Positions 35,054-45,261 of a stretch of DNA of 64,000 bases are shown piece after piece. The DNA lies in contig NZ_JAJJND010000001.1 of assembly GCF_029759835.1 (NCBI RefSeq), forward strand, positions 1-64,000, written 5' to 3'. Positions within the stretch are counted from its first letter, which is position 1, and every line of letters begins with the position of its first letter. Source of the stretch: Acetobacter sp. AN02. GTDB taxonomy: Bacteria; Pseudomonadota; Alphaproteobacteria; Acetobacterales; Acetobacteraceae. The notes below the pieces were generated by a model. The model saw nothing but the letters and a program-made list of their open reading frames with translations. It was not told where the DNA came from and ran no database searches. The position numbers were made by a program, and so were the translations under genes.

Positions 35054-36907
35054 ATGCCTGCCTATCGTTCAAGAACCACTACCCACGGACGCAACATGGC
35101 GGGCGCACGGAGCCTCTGGCGGGCAACCGGGATGAAGGACGGGGATTTCGGCAAGCCCATCATCGCGGTGGCCAATTCCTTCACACAGTTCGTTCCCGGA
35201 CATGTGCATCTGAAGGATCTTGGTCAGCTTGTCTGCGGGGCGATCGGAGAGGCTGGTGGCATTGGCCGCGAATTCAACACCATCGCGGTTGATGACGGGA
35301 TCGCCATGGGCCATGGCGGGATGCTCTACAGCCTGCCTTCACGCGATCTGATTGCGGATGCCGTTGAATATATGGTCAACGCGCATTGTGCTGATGCCCT
35401 CGTCTGCATCAGCAACTGCGACAAAATCACGCCGGGTATGCTGATGGCGGCCATGCGCCTGAATATTCCGACGGTTTTCGTCTCCGGAGGTCCGATGGAA
35501 GCCGGGCGGCTGAACCAGGACGGGATCGAGCGCCGTGTGGACCTCGTGACGTCCATGGTTGCTGCGGCAAACCCGAATGTGAGCGAGAGCGAAAGCGAGA
35601 GCATCGAACGCTCTGCCTGCCCCACATGCGGGTCCTGCTCGGGCATGTTTACCGCCAATTCCATGAACTGCCTGACTGAGGCTCTGGGACTGTCGCTGCC
35701 GGGCAATGGCAGCCTGGTCGCGACACATGCGGACCGGCGTGAGCTTTTCCTGAAGGCTGGTCGTCTCGCCGTTGATCTGGCACGCCGATATTATGAAAAG
35801 GACGATGCCTCCGTCCTGCCGCGTTCCATTGCCTCACGCGAGGCGTTTGAGAACGCCATGACAGTGGATATCGCAATGGGCGGATCGACCAATACGGTGC
35901 TGCATCTCCTGGCTGCCGCACATGAGGGTGAGGTCCGGTTCTCCATGGAGGACATAGACCGTCTTTCCCGCAGGGTGCCGAACCTGTGCAAGGTGTCTCC
36001 GTCACGTTCTGACGTGCATATGGAAGACGTACACCGGGCGGGCGGTATTCCGGGCATCATGGGCGAGCTGGACCGGCTTGGTCTGCTGCACCGTGATGCC
36101 TGCACGGTGCACAGCGCCTCGGTCTCGGACTCCCTTGCGCGCTGGGATATTGCGGGAACGGGCACCGAAGAGGCCGGGGTCTTTTTCCGGGCGGCACCGG
36201 GCGGTGTCCGTACGACAGAGGCGTTCTCTCAGTCCAGCCGGTATAAGGAAGCCGATACGGATCGTGAGAACGGTACCGTTCGCAACGGTGCGCATGCGTT
36301 CAGCCAGGATGGCGGGCTTGCCGTGCTGTATGGCAATATTGCCGAGGACGGTGCCATCGTCAAAACGGCTGGTGTTGCCGAGAACATCCTGAAATTCACC
36401 GGACCTGCACGTATTTTCGAGAGTCAGGATGATGCGGTCTCGGCCATTCTCGGTGACAGGATCAGGGCGGGCGATGTGGTCGTGATCCGGTATGAGGGGC
36501 CCAAAGGCGGTCCCGGCATGCAGGAAATGCTCTATCCCACGAGCTATCTGAAATCGAAGGGGCTGGCTGAGAGCTGCGCGCTCATCACGGATGGCCGTTT
36601 CTCCGGCGGCAGTTCGGGACTGTCCATCGGCCATATTTCCCCCGAAGCGGCGGAAGGCGGTGCGATCGGCCTGCTGAAGGATGGCGATATCATCGAGATT
36701 GATATTCCGAACCGCGTGCTCCGCACCTCGGTTTCCGATGCCGAACTTTCCGAGCGCCGTCGCGAGATGCAGGATCTGGGGGACAGAGCCTGGCAGCCGG
36801 ATCGCACACGCACGGTCTCCACGGCCCTGCGCGCGTATGCAGCTCTTACAACCAGCGCCTCACGCGGGGCCGTGCGCGACCTTTCGCAGCTGACACCCCG
36901 CCGCTGA
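35054..36907 (+). CDS. ilvD: Dihydroxy-acid dehydratase
   Basis: A 617-residue iron-sulfur dehydratase of Val, Leu and Ile synthesis. Motifs: [10 protein letters not shown] near the start, [13 protein letters not shown] with a cluster Cys, [18 protein letters not shown] with further cysteines, [14 protein letters not shown], and [20 protein letters not shown]. Length and order match IlvD. It is transcribed alone, 87 bases after the receptor, and ends in a hairpin shared with the convergent kinase gene. Confidence 0.96.
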   Translation: MPAYRSRTTTHGRNMAGARSLWRATGMKDGDFGKPIIAVANSFTQFVPGHVHLKDLGQLVCGAIGEAGGIGREFNTIAVDDGIAMGHGGMLYSLPSRDLIADAVEYMVNAHCADALVCISNCDKITPGMLMAAMRLNIPTVFVSGGPMEAGRLNQDGIERRVDLVTSMVAAANPNVSESESESIERSACPTCGSCSGMFTANSMNCLTEALGLSLPGNGSLVATHADRRELFLKAGRLAVDLARRYYEKDDASVLPRSIASREAFENAMTVDIAMGGSTNTVLHLLAAAHEGEVRFSMEDIDRLSRRVPNLCKVSPSRSDVHMEDVHRAGGIPGIMGELDRLGLLHRDACTVHSASVSDSLARWDIAGTGTEEAGVFFRAAPGGVRTTEAFSQSSRYKEADTDRENGTVRNGAHAFSQDGGLAVLYGNIAEDGAIVKTAGVAENILKFTGPARIFESQDDAVSAILGDRIRAGDVVVIRYEGPKGGPGMQEMLYPTSYLKSKGLAESCALITDGRFSGGSSGLSIGHISPEAAEGGAIGLLKDGDIIEIDIPNRVLRTSVSDAELSERRREMQDLGDRAWQPDRTRTVSTALRAYAALTTSASRGAVRDLSQLTPRR

Positions 36908-36915
36908 GGACCGCA

Positions 36916-36939
36916 CAGGGGCGGGATTTTCCGCCCCTG
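36916..36939. terminator. Hairpin between ilvD and dihydroxyacetone kinase
   Basis: CAGGGGCGG (36916-36924) pairs with CCGCCCCTG (36931-36939) around a GATTTT loop. It lies between two convergent genes and could end both transcripts, though no T-run follows on either strand. Confidence 0.5.
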
Positions 36940-36948
36940 CCGATACGG

Positions 36949-38577
36949 TCAGGCCTTTGCCATGGACTCCAGCATCCGGGCGATAGCCTCAGCCCCCGGA
37001 TCAGGAATTCCGGAAAGCTGATCCTCGGGCACGTAGGACGCCCGGCCCGCATGGGATTTTTTCATCGTCTTCGTGGAATCCGCACCGGACCGGGCAGCCG
37101 AGGCGGCTTCGCTCAGGCTGCCACCTCCTGCGAAGGCTTTGAGTGCCGGATCGATCGCATCGATCATGGTGCGGTCTCCGGGCTTGGCACCGCCAAGCTC
37201 CTGCATGGCCGCCAGACCTTCCTGAAGCGCCTCCGGCCAGTCCGCATCGCTGCGTCCGGCTGCGGTGAACAGGATTGACAGCAGTGCTCCGCTTGATCCG
37301 CCGGTATTTCGTGTCAGGACACGCGCCAGCGTCGTACAGAGATGTTTCGGGTTATCCAGCGGCAGCCTGTCGAGCGAGCGGAGAATTTCCGTGGCGGCCT
37401 CCGCGAAGGTGGAACCTGCATCACCGTCACCGATTTTCGCATCCAGCGCATTGAGGCTGTCCGCCTGATCAATCAGGGTCTGCGCGCCGGTACGGAAGAG
37501 TTTTTCAAGCGCCGGGCTGCTTCCCGGGCTGAACGCGAAGGTTTCCGGCAGATCGGGCATCTCATGAAGGGCGGGCTTGCCGAACGGTACGGTTCCGGGC
37601 CATGCGGCCGGTTCTGCCGGGGCTGTCAGCGCCTCTCTGATCTCATCCGTCAGGGCTATGACCGTGAGCGAGAACCCGTTCATGTTCAGCGCCGTCATGA
37701 CAGGAGCCGGGCCTATGATGAGATCGGTTTTCCGGGCGAGGCCGGTTCCGGCAAAGGCCTCCAGCAGGAGTGTCATCTCGATCGGCGGCACGCTGCCCAG
37801 CATATTGAGCAGAAGAGCGTAGCGCGTTTTCCCCTCAGGCAGGGCCTGATCCAGCGTATCGGCGGCCAGCGCCATCAGAGCATCGGCCGTGGAGACCTCG
37901 ATCTGCTTCGCTCCGGGCTCTCCGTGGATTCCGAGACCGAGTTCTGCCTGTTCTTCCGTCAGCCGGGTCGAGTGTTCCGGATCATAGGCATTGCAGTCGC
38001 TCAGGGACAGGCCGATGGAGGCGAGTCCTTCTGCAGCCGACCGGGCCTTTCTCGTCACCTCTTCGAGCGTATCTCCCTTAGAGGCTGCATGACCGGCAAT
38101 TTTCTGGATCAGCGTCGTTCCGGCCAGACCCCGCGGGAAACGGCTGTCCGGCAGGGAAATGTCATCCCCGACAACGATGGTCTCAACCTTCAGACCCATA
38201 TCCCTAGCCTGCTCGGCGGCCAGGGTGAAATTCAGACGATCACCGGTATAGCTCTTGATGACCAGCAGACATCCGGCCTTTCCGGTGACGGCCAGGATGG
38301 CTGCCAGAATGGCATCAACGCCCGGTGAGGCAAACACGGAGCCGCACACGGCGGCGTCCAGCATGCCTTCCCCCACAAATCCGGCATGGGCCGGTTCATG
38401 CCCGGTGCCGCCGCCTGAAATCACAGCGACGTGGTCCTTGTTACGCTCTCTGCGCAGGATGACCCTGATTTCAGGATAGCCATCCAGTCGGCAGAGATGC
38501 TGCCCCGCAGACGAACGCAGCAGGCCGTCAAGGGATTCCGTGACGACAGTTTCACGGCTGTTGAAGAAACGCTTCAT
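36949..38577 (-). CDS. dhaK: Dihydroxyacetone kinase (DhaK-DhaL fusion)
   Basis: A 542-residue ATP-dependent kinase converting dihydroxyacetone to its phosphate. The N-terminal DhaK domain (about 1-330) has SGGGTGHEPAHAGFVGEG and the substrate-binding His218 (GIHGEPGA). The C-terminal DhaL domain (about 355-540) has the Mg-ATP Asp cluster (DAKIGDGDAGSTFA) and GGSSGALLSI. Single-chain enzymes of this type use ATP rather than PEP. It is divergent from sldBA, whose product from glycerol is dihydroxyacetone. Confidence 0.92.
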   Translation of the reverse strand: MKRFFNSRETVVTESLDGLLRSSAGQHLCRLDGYPEIRVILRRERNKDHVAVISGGGTGHEPAHAGFVGEGMLDAAVCGSVFASPGVDAILAAILAVTGKAGCLLVIKSYTGDRLNFTLAAEQARDMGLKVETIVVGDDISLPDSRFPRGLAGTTLIQKIAGHAASKGDTLEEVTRKARSAAEGLASIGLSLSDCNAYDPEHSTRLTEEQAELGLGIHGEPGAKQIEVSTADALMALAADTLDQALPEGKTRYALLLNMLGSVPPIEMTLLLEAFAGTGLARKTDLIIGPAPVMTALNMNGFSLTVIALTDEIREALTAPAEPAAWPGTVPFGKPALHEMPDLPETFAFSPGSSPALEKLFRTGAQTLIDQADSLNALDAKIGDGDAGSTFAEAATEILRSLDRLPLDNPKHLCTTLARVLTRNTGGSSGALLSILFTAAGRSDADWPEALQEGLAAMQELGGAKPGDRTMIDAIDPALKAFAGGGSLSEAASAARSGADSTKTMKKSHAGRASYVPEDQLSGIPDPGAEAIARMLESMAKA

Positions 38578-39044
38578 GAACGCGGAGCCTCTCTGTTATT
38601 CTTATCCCGTCCGCAGGACCCTAGCACCGGTTCCGCCTTACGATCCAACTGCGGCCGGGCCTTACGGTTCACGGCGAGGCAATGACATCCGTGTGACCTG
38701 AAGGATTGTGCGGTGTGCTGCAGGCCCGGTCTGCCGCCCGTATCAGCCGCTTTGTCAAAGATTTTCGCGATATCGACATCGATATGTGCAGGATGTATAA
38801 ATCCTTGATAAATTATATTTCATAATTGAATGTATCAAACCGCCCGGCCGACCGTTGCAGCCGCGCAAAGGCCGGGTACCGCGCGCGCAGCGAGGTATGT
38901 GGCGGGGAGACAAAAGACCGGAAAGTCCGAAGATTATGGTACAAAAATAATTGATGATGAGACTAAAAACATCATCGTATATCGATTTATACCGAAAACC
39001 GGAGGTTCTTTATCTCGTTTTTTTCGTGAAATACGGAGTGCATT
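38578..39044. other. Divergent control region of dihydroxyacetone kinase and sldBA
   Basis: 467 bases without a credible gene. The first part is GC-rich and must hold the kinase promoter. From about 38760 it becomes AT-rich, with a near-palindrome ATATCGA-CA-TCGATAT (38770-38785) and several possible -10 boxes. The frame at 38830 looks like chance. Confidence 0.55.
38770..38785. promoter_or_regulatory. Palindrome upstream of sldBA
   Basis: ATATCGA (38770-38776), CA, TCGATAT (38779-38785): seven-base arms around a two-base center, between the two divergent genes. A plausible regulator site; no matching motif is known to me. Confidence 0.35.
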
Positions 39045-39431
39045 ATGAATTCTGTTCAACAAACAGGCAAAAAGCCGGGGCTTCCCGTGCTTTGTCTGGC
39101 AGTCCTGATCATCCTTCTGGGGCTGCCGCTTGTCATCATGGGAGTGCAGCTCGCGGCTCTCGGCGGCTCATTCTACTACGTTCTCTTCGGCGCGGCCATC
39201 ATCGCAGCGGGCGGGCTCATGCTCTTCGGCTCCGTGAACGGCGCTTTCCTCTATCTTGTCGCATGGCTCGTCACCATTCCCTGGTCCCTGTGGGAAGCCG
39301 GTCTTGACGGATGGGGTCTTCTGCCCCGGCTCCTCGGACCGACCATCATCGCGATCCTTGTCGCGCTGACGATACCTGCCCTGCGCGGCACGTCTGCGGC
39401 TGCCGTATCTTCCCGCGGAGGACACGCATAA
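39045..39431 (+). CDS. sldB: Membrane subunit of PQQ polyol dehydrogenase, SldB
   Basis: A 128-residue integral membrane protein with four to five helices, matching SldB, the small subunit of the PQQ-dependent glycerol/sorbitol/arabitol dehydrogenase. The stretch WSLWEAGLDGWGLLPRLLGP corresponds to the membrane domain of fused glucose dehydrogenases. SldB anchors SldA and is needed for activity and ubiquinone reduction. The start follows CGGAG; its stop overlaps the sldA start (TAATG). Confidence 0.93.
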   Translation: MNSVQQTGKKPGLPVLCLAVLIILLGLPLVIMGVQLAALGGSFYYVLFGAAIIAAGGLMLFGSVNGAFLYLVAWLVTIPWSLWEAGLDGWGLLPRLLGPTIIAILVALTIPALRGTSAAAVSSRGGHA

Positions 39432-41611
39432 TGCTTCGCCACTCTCTTCTTACAGCCTCCGTCCTGTGCTGCGCTGCCGGTGCCGCCCTTCCGCTCTCCG
39501 CACGGGCCGATGACACGCCGCCCTGGACGGCTCCCGGACCGGCCAGCTATCCGCCCAAGAAGCCTCTTGGCAAGTTTGATGCGCCGTCTCCCTATGCCCC
39601 GCAGGCTCCGGGTGTTAACGCCGCGGACATCCCCTCCGGCCCTCCCTCTCCTCCTTCGGAGGCAACGCCTGCGGTTGAGCAGATCAGTGCACATCCTGCA
39701 CGTGAGGACTGGCCGGTATACGGGCATGACACGCAGGCCACGCGCTATTCCCCACTCAATCAGATCACTCCGGAGAACGTCAGCCAGCTGAAGCGGGCTT
39801 TCGTCTATCATACCGGCAGCAAGCCGGGTCCGGGCCAGATCAACAAATGGGCTGCTGAAACCACACCGATCAAGGTGGGTGACGGGCTTTATATGTGCTC
39901 GGCGCTGAACGACATCATGAAGCTCGACCCGGCTACCGGAAAGGAAATCTGGCGGCACAACTCGGGCGTCAAATATGACAGCATCCCCTATACGGCGGCC
40001 TGTAAGGGCGTGACGTATTACACGGCCTCGACCGTGCCGGAGGGGCAACCCTGCCACAACCGTATCGTGGTCGGCACGCTGGACATGAGGCTGATCGAGG
40101 TGGATGCGGCTGACGGCAAGCTCTGCGAGGGCTTCGGCACGCATGGCCAGGTCAATCTGATGAAGGGCATGGGCTCCTCCGTCCCCGGCTTCGTCGCCAT
40201 GACGGTTCCGCCGCCGATCGTGAACGGTGCGGTCGTGGTCAGCCACGAGGTTCTGGACGGCCAGCGCCGCTGGGCGCCGTCGGGTGTCATCCGCGGATAC
40301 GATGCCGAAACCGGCCGCTTCCTGTGGGCCTGGGACGTGAATCGTCCTGATGATCACGGTGAGCCGGCAGAGGGTGATCACTACAGCCGCGGCACGCCGA
40401 ACTCGTGGGCGGCCCTTACCGGCGATAATGAGCTCGGGCTTGTCTATGTTCCGACCGGCAACTCCGCTGCGGACTACTACAGCTCCATGCGCTCTCCGGA
40501 AGAGAACAAGATTTCCTCCTCCGTTGTGGCTATCGACGTGAAGACGGGCTCCCCGCGCTGGGTTTTCCAGACCGTGCATAAGGACGTCTGGGATTACGAT
40601 ATCGGTTCCCAGGCCACCCTGTTCGAGTTCCCCGGCAAGGACGGACCGATCCCGGCCCTGTTCATGCCGACCAAGCGTGGTCAGACCTTCGTTCTCGACC
40701 GTCGCACCGGCAAGCCGATCCTGCCGGTTGAGGAACGCCCTGCCCCGCAGGAATCCGACGTTCCGGGTGAGGTCCGTTCTCCGACGCAGCCCTGGTCCGT
40801 GGGTATGCCGCGTCTGGGTGTCGCGGATCTGAAAGAGACGGATATGTGGGGCATGTCGCCGATCGACCAGCTCTACTGCCGCGTCAAGTTCCGCCGCGCG
40901 CATTATGACGGTGAGTTCACGCCGCCGCGTATCGGTCAGCCCACGATTGAATTCCCGGGTTATAACGGCGGCAGCGACTGGGGCAGCGTAGCCTACGATC
41001 CTCAGACCGGCATTCTGGTGGCCAACTGGAACGTGACGCCGATGTATGATCAGCTGGTCACGCGTAAGAAGGCGGATCAGATCGGTCTGATGCCGATCGA
41101 CAGCCCGCACTTCACCCCGGCAGCCGGCGGTGCGGAGGGCAATGGCGCCCAGGCTGACACGCCTTACGGTATCACCGTGGCTCCGTTCTGGAACCAGTAT
41201 ACCGGTATGATGTGCAACAAGCCGCCGTACGGTTACATCACGGCGATCGACATGCACACGCAGAAGGTCATCTGGCAGCATCCGCTGGGCAGCGCCCGCG
41301 CCAACGGTCCGTGGGGATTTCCGACCCATCTTCCGCTCACGATCGGCACGCCGAACAACGGCGGTTCGACCATCACGGCAGGCGGTCTGATCTTCCTCGG
41401 TGCGACCACCGACAACCTGATCCACGCGTTTGACCTGAAATCCGGTAAGGAGCTGTGGAACGACGTGCTCCCCGGCGGTGGCCAGGCCAACACGATGACC
41501 TATGAGTACAAGGGCAAGCAGTACGTGGCCATCATGGCCGGCGGACATCACTTCATGATGACGCCTGTCAGCGATGAGCTGGTCGTCTACGCTCTTCCTG
41601 ACTCCAAATAA
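39431..41611 (+). CDS. sldA: PQQ-dependent polyol (glycerol/sorbitol/arabitol) dehydrogenase, SldA
   Basis: A 726-residue periplasmic quinoprotein with a signal peptide (RHSLLTASVLCCAAGAALPL, cleavage after ARA) and an eight-bladed propeller. Diagnostic segments: DWPVYGHDTQATRYSPLNQI, GTPNSWAALTGDNELGLVYV, VHKDVWDYDIGSQ, FVLDRRTGKPILPVEERP, and WQHPLGSARANGPWGFPTHL. It oxidises polyols in the periplasm, for example glycerol to dihydroxyacetone and sorbitol to sorbose. The cofactor comes from the pqq operon of this window. Translationally coupled to sldB. Confidence 0.94.
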   Translation: MLRHSLLTASVLCCAAGAALPLSARADDTPPWTAPGPASYPPKKPLGKFDAPSPYAPQAPGVNAADIPSGPPSPPSEATPAVEQISAHPAREDWPVYGHDTQATRYSPLNQITPENVSQLKRAFVYHTGSKPGPGQINKWAAETTPIKVGDGLYMCSALNDIMKLDPATGKEIWRHNSGVKYDSIPYTAACKGVTYYTASTVPEGQPCHNRIVVGTLDMRLIEVDAADGKLCEGFGTHGQVNLMKGMGSSVPGFVAMTVPPPIVNGAVVVSHEVLDGQRRWAPSGVIRGYDAETGRFLWAWDVNRPDDHGEPAEGDHYSRGTPNSWAALTGDNELGLVYVPTGNSAADYYSSMRSPEENKISSSVVAIDVKTGSPRWVFQTVHKDVWDYDIGSQATLFEFPGKDGPIPALFMPTKRGQTFVLDRRTGKPILPVEERPAPQESDVPGEVRSPTQPWSVGMPRLGVADLKETDMWGMSPIDQLYCRVKFRRAHYDGEFTPPRIGQPTIEFPGYNGGSDWGSVAYDPQTGILVANWNVTPMYDQLVTRKKADQIGLMPIDSPHFTPAAGGAEGNGAQADTPYGITVAPFWNQYTGMMCNKPPYGYITAIDMHTQKVIWQHPLGSARANGPWGFPTHLPLTIGTPNNGGSTITAGGLIFLGATTDNLIHAFDLKSGKELWNDVLPGGGQANTMTYEYKGKQYVAIMAGGHHFMMTPVSDELVVYALPDSK

Positions 41612-41622
41612 GGAAAGCTGTC

Positions 41623-41648
41623 TTCCGGCGCGAATATCCGCGCCGGAA
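41623..41648 (+). terminator. sldA terminator hairpin
   Basis: TTCCGGCGCG (41623-41632) pairs with CGCGCCGGAA (41639-41648) 12 bases after the sldA stop. No strong T-run follows. Confidence 0.6.
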
Positions 41649-41688
41649 ATTCAGTGAACCTCGCTGCTGACGCTTTTCTGTCAGTCGG

Positions 41689-41716
41689 ACGGCGCCTGAT
41701 CCTGATCAGGCGCCGT
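41689..41716. terminator. Hairpin at the end of the pseudouridine synthase gene
   Basis: ACGGCGCCTGATC (41689-41701) pairs perfectly with GATCAGGCGCCGT (41704-41716). It spans the end of the minus-strand gene and separates it from the convergent sldA, so it may stop transcription from both sides. Confidence 0.6.
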
Positions 41717-42416
41717 TCTGCGTTTCGGGAGAGGTCAGACCGCAGGCGCTGAGTGCCGTTTTCATATGTTCCGGCACCGGTGCGCTGATATCTGTCTCCG
41801 GGAGAATCAGCCTGCGTGCCAGAAGATGCAGCGGCACATCCTGCTTCTGTTCGCCGTAGACCGTATCGCCCAGCACGGGCCAGCCGGATGCGGCGCAGTG
41901 TGCACGGATCTGATGTGTCCGGCCGGTCAGGAGCTCGACCTCAAGCCACGCCAGATTTCGCTCCGGGGAATAGCCCCGCAGATGCCAGCGGGTCAGGGAC
42001 GGCTGACCGTCCTGTGCGACACTCATGCGCCAGAACCGGCCCTGCTCCGTTCTTTTCAGGGGGAAACTGATATCTCCGGACTCAGCCTCCGGACGTCCCC
42101 GCACGACCACGTGGTAGATCTTGCGTATTCCGTCGGTCCGGAGCTGCTCCTGCAGGTCCAGAAGCGCCTGTTTGCGCAGGGCGATCATGAGGCAGCCGGA
42201 CGTATCCTGATCCAGCCGGTGCACAAGCCACGGCCCGTCCTTTCTCCGGCTCATCAGCGGAAACCAGTCCTCCACGGACGGCCCGCCTGCTCTGGACGGA
42301 TAGACCGGCAGACCGGCGGGCTTATCGATCACAAGAAAACGGTTCGTCTCGTAAAGGACCGTAAAAGGCAGCTTATGCACCGCAGGCGGAACTGCCCGGG
42401 CCGGCGGAGGCCGCAT
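41706..42416 (-). CDS. RluA-family pseudouridine synthase
   Basis: A 236-residue RNA pseudouridine synthase with the catalytic Asp motif HRLDQDTSG and the family segments LVIDKPAGLPVYPS and LLTGRTHQIRAHCAASGWPVLGD. No N-terminal S4 domain is seen, so it resembles the short RluA/TruC-like group. The exact target base in rRNA or tRNA cannot be told. Its ATG overlaps the ftsK stop by one base (TGATG). Confidence 0.9.
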   Translation of the reverse strand: MRPPPARAVPPAVHKLPFTVLYETNRFLVIDKPAGLPVYPSRAGGPSVEDWFPLMSRRKDGPWLVHRLDQDTSGCLMIALRKQALLDLQEQLRTDGIRKIYHVVVRGRPEAESGDISFPLKRTEQGRFWRMSVAQDGQPSLTRWHLRGYSPERNLAWLEVELLTGRTHQIRAHCAASGWPVLGDTVYGEQKQDVPLHLLARRLILPETDISAPVPEHMKTALSACGLTSPETQNGA

Positions 42417-45121
42417 CAGTCCTCGGCCCCGCGCCCGATCAGCACCTTCCTCCGACCGACATGATCGGCCGGGGTCACGATCCCGTTCTTTTCCATCTGC
42501 TCGATCAGTTTTGCCGCACGATTATAGCCGATCGAGAGGTGACGCTGGACAAAGGAGGTGGATGCCTTCCCTTCCCGGATTACGACGGCCACCGCCTTGT
42601 CATAGAGACCACCATCCTCACCTCCGCCGCCATAGCTGCCTGTATCGGCAACAGCCGCCGTATCATCCTCGCGGTCTGAAATGACGTCCTCATCATAGAT
42701 CGGCTCACCCTGCTCACGCAGGAACCCGACGACGGCCTCAACTTCGCTGTCGGCCACAAATGGACCGTGCACGCGTGTGATACGCCCGCCGCCCTGCATG
42801 AACAGCATGTCACCCTGCCCCAGAAGCTGCTCGGCGCCCTGCTCTCCCAGGATCGTGCGGCTGTCGAACTTGCTGATGACCTGGAAGGAAATGCGTGTCG
42901 GGAAGTTGGCCTTGATCGTGCCGGTAATGACATCGACCGAAGGCCGCTGTGTGGCCATGATGACATGGATGCCGGCCGCACGGGCTTTCTGCGCCAGGCG
43001 CTGCACGGCCGCATCGATTTCCTTTCCGGCTGTCATCATCAGATCGGCCATCTCATCGATCACGACGACGATATGCGGCAGCGGCTCGATCGTGAAGGAC
43101 TGCTCCTCGAAAATCGGATTGCCGGTTTCGGGATCATATCCCGTCTGCACCCGGCGGGTGACCTCCTCGCCCCGGTCGCGGACCTGGATGGCCCGCTCAT
43201 TATATCCCGCAATATTCCGGACCTGCAGATGCGCCATATTGCGGTAACGCCGGTCCATCTCCCGGACCACCCATTTGAGTGCGGCCACGGCTTTCTGCGG
43301 CTCGGTCACGACCGGCGTCAGAAGATGGGGGATCCCGTCATAGATCGACAGTTCAAGCACTTTCGGGTCGATCATGATCAGGCGGCACTGATCCGGCGAG
43401 TGACGGAACAGCAGCGACAGGATCATCCCGTTCACGCCGACCGACTTACCCGATCCGGTCGTGCCTGCAACGAGCAGATGCGGCATCTTCGCGAGATCGC
43501 TGAATATCGGCGCACCGGCGATATCTTTGCCCAGCGCAAGCTCCAGCACGCCGTTTGTTTTCGTCCATTCGGGACAGCGGAACAGTTCCGACAGATAAAC
43601 CGTCTCTCGCACCGCGTTGGGCACCTCGATACCCATCACGTTACGCCCGGGTACCGTGGCGATGCGCACGCTCAGAACCGAGAGCGAGCGTGCGACATCG
43701 TCGGCCAGACCAATCACGCGGGCCGCGCGGATGCCCGGGGCCGGTTCAAGTTCGTAGAGCGTGACCACAGGGCCGGGATGAATACCGACGATCCGCCCCT
43801 GCACACCGAAATCCGACAGCACCGTCTCCAGCAGTCTGGCATTGGCCTGCAGCATTTCCTGCGAAGGACCGTTCTGCGCGTGCTCCGGCCCGAGCGTCCT
43901 GAGCAGGGAGAGCGGCGGGAGCTGCCAGCCGCCGTCACGACGGGGCGGCTGCTTCTCTTTCCGGGCCTCCTGCTGTGCGGCCTTATCCTGCGTGCCGCTG
44001 AACATGCGTGAGAAAAATCCTCTGGATGCAGCCGGTGCCGGATCAGCGGGCTCCTCCGGAGCAGAGGAAAACTGCTGCACCACGACGGGCTCCGGAACGG
44101 GGCGGGACAGCTCGGGCTCCGGCGGTCTGCTCGCAGCGGAGGGAGCGGCGGCCTGCGCCATTGCCGGGCCAGGCAGCGCAATCACGGGCTGCTCCTCTGC
44201 CGGAGGCGGTCCCGGGCGGACCAGAGCATCAGGGGACGGAGCCGGACGCGGGCGATCGTCATCCACGGAAATCACAGCCTGGCCTGCCGGAATTGCCGCC
44301 ATCTGCGGTCCGGTCTGAGGCTGAAACCGGGACGGGGACTGAGAAACCGGGGCCACTGGAGGCGCGGTCCATGAGGTCGGGCCGCCGGACTGTGTTTCTT
44401 TCCACGCAAGAGGAGAGGCGACCGGCGAGGCCTGGGGCCGCGCAAAAGCCGCCTCGTTTCCTGTGTTGGAGGAGGCACGGATTTTTCTGACACCGGCATG
44501 CAGGAGCGCGCCACCCTGTCGGAACACGAACCTCACGGCCGCCATGATCCCGGCGGCAATCGCCCGCCATTCCTGCCGGTCAAGGCCGAGACCGAGGCCA
44601 GCCAGCGTCAGTGCCAGAATCAGACCCAGCACCCAGAGCACGACGGCGCCCGCCGGTCCGGTGGCGGCCACCCCGGCCTGGACCGCAGCCGTTGCGGCGG
44701 ACAGCCCGATCCCGCCGCCAATCCCGGCATCGGACGGCCAGCGGGGCGCCTGGAACACCGTCACGAGCAGCGGCAGGGCTGCCAGCAGGGCCGCTGCGAC
44801 CGGCAGCAGTGCGACCAGCGCGATAAGGCGCAGCACAAAGACGCTCAGCCTGTGCCAGCGGATGATGCGCCACCCCCAGCAGGCCAGCGCCATGACCACC
44901 AGCCATGCCGCAAGTCCGATCGAGGGAAGAAGCGTGTCGGCAACGGCAGCCCCCGGCCAGCCCAGCCAGTTGGTTGCGGGGGTTTCCGTCGCGACGCTGA
45001 AGGACGGATCGGCGGGGTTGTAGCTGACCAGCATGATCGCCAGAGACAGGGCTGCGAGCCACAGACAGACCCCTCCGGCCTCGGTCAGGCGGCGTCTGAT
45101 TCCTGTCAGGCCACCTGACAT
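42416..45121 (-). CDS. ftsK: DNA translocase FtsK
   Basis: About 901 residues. Several N-terminal membrane helices (within about 1-200) anchor it at the septum. A Pro/Ala-rich linker (about 220-400) is followed by the motor with Walker [14 protein letters not shown], Walker [13 protein letters not shown], and the C-terminal gamma winged-helix domain ([20 protein letters not shown]...[14 protein letters not shown]) that reads KOPS/SRL signals. It moves chromosomes and activates XerCD at dif. I chose the ATG at 45121; a TTG at 45157 would add 12 residues. Confidence 0.95.
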   Translation of the reverse strand: MSGGLTGIRRRLTEAGGVCLWLAALSLAIMLVSYNPADPSFSVATETPATNWLGWPGAAVADTLLPSIGLAAWLVVMALACWGWRIIRWHRLSVFVLRLIALVALLPVAAALLAALPLLVTVFQAPRWPSDAGIGGGIGLSAATAAVQAGVAATGPAGAVVLWVLGLILALTLAGLGLGLDRQEWRAIAAGIMAAVRFVFRQGGALLHAGVRKIRASSNTGNEAAFARPQASPVASPLAWKETQSGGPTSWTAPPVAPVSQSPSRFQPQTGPQMAAIPAGQAVISVDDDRPRPAPSPDALVRPGPPPAEEQPVIALPGPAMAQAAAPSAASRPPEPELSRPVPEPVVVQQFSSAPEEPADPAPAASRGFFSRMFSGTQDKAAQQEARKEKQPPRRDGGWQLPPLSLLRTLGPEHAQNGPSQEMLQANARLLETVLSDFGVQGRIVGIHPGPVVTLYELEPAPGIRAARVIGLADDVARSLSVLSVRIATVPGRNVMGIEVPNAVRETVYLSELFRCPEWTKTNGVLELALGKDIAGAPIFSDLAKMPHLLVAGTTGSGKSVGVNGMILSLLFRHSPDQCRLIMIDPKVLELSIYDGIPHLLTPVVTEPQKAVAALKWVVREMDRRYRNMAHLQVRNIAGYNERAIQVRDRGEEVTRRVQTGYDPETGNPIFEEQSFTIEPLPHIVVVIDEMADLMMTAGKEIDAAVQRLAQKARAAGIHVIMATQRPSVDVITGTIKANFPTRISFQVISKFDSRTILGEQGAEQLLGQGDMLFMQGGGRITRVHGPFVADSEVEAVVGFLREQGEPIYDEDVISDREDDTAAVADTGSYGGGGEDGGLYDKAVAVVIREGKASTSFVQRHLSIGYNRAAKLIEQMEKNGIVTPADHVGRRKVLIGRGAED

Positions 45122-45261
45122 TCTGGAGGAGGAAAAAACCGGACCGGGGCGCGCCAAGAGCTGAAATCCTGAAAAAGAACTGTACGGACAGACAGGGTTC
45201 TACTCCGGACCACCGTCTGCCAGAAAGGGTCTTAATCCGGTCAAACACAGAAATACGGCCC

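Noticed and set aside
38830-39048. 72-codon frame upstream of sldB
   Set aside because: No ribosome site or recognisable features; it crosses an abrupt change in base composition.
39251-41551. 766-codon frame on the minus strand, opposite sldA
   Set aside because: Arg/His/Val-rich antisense shadow of the clear SldA coding region.
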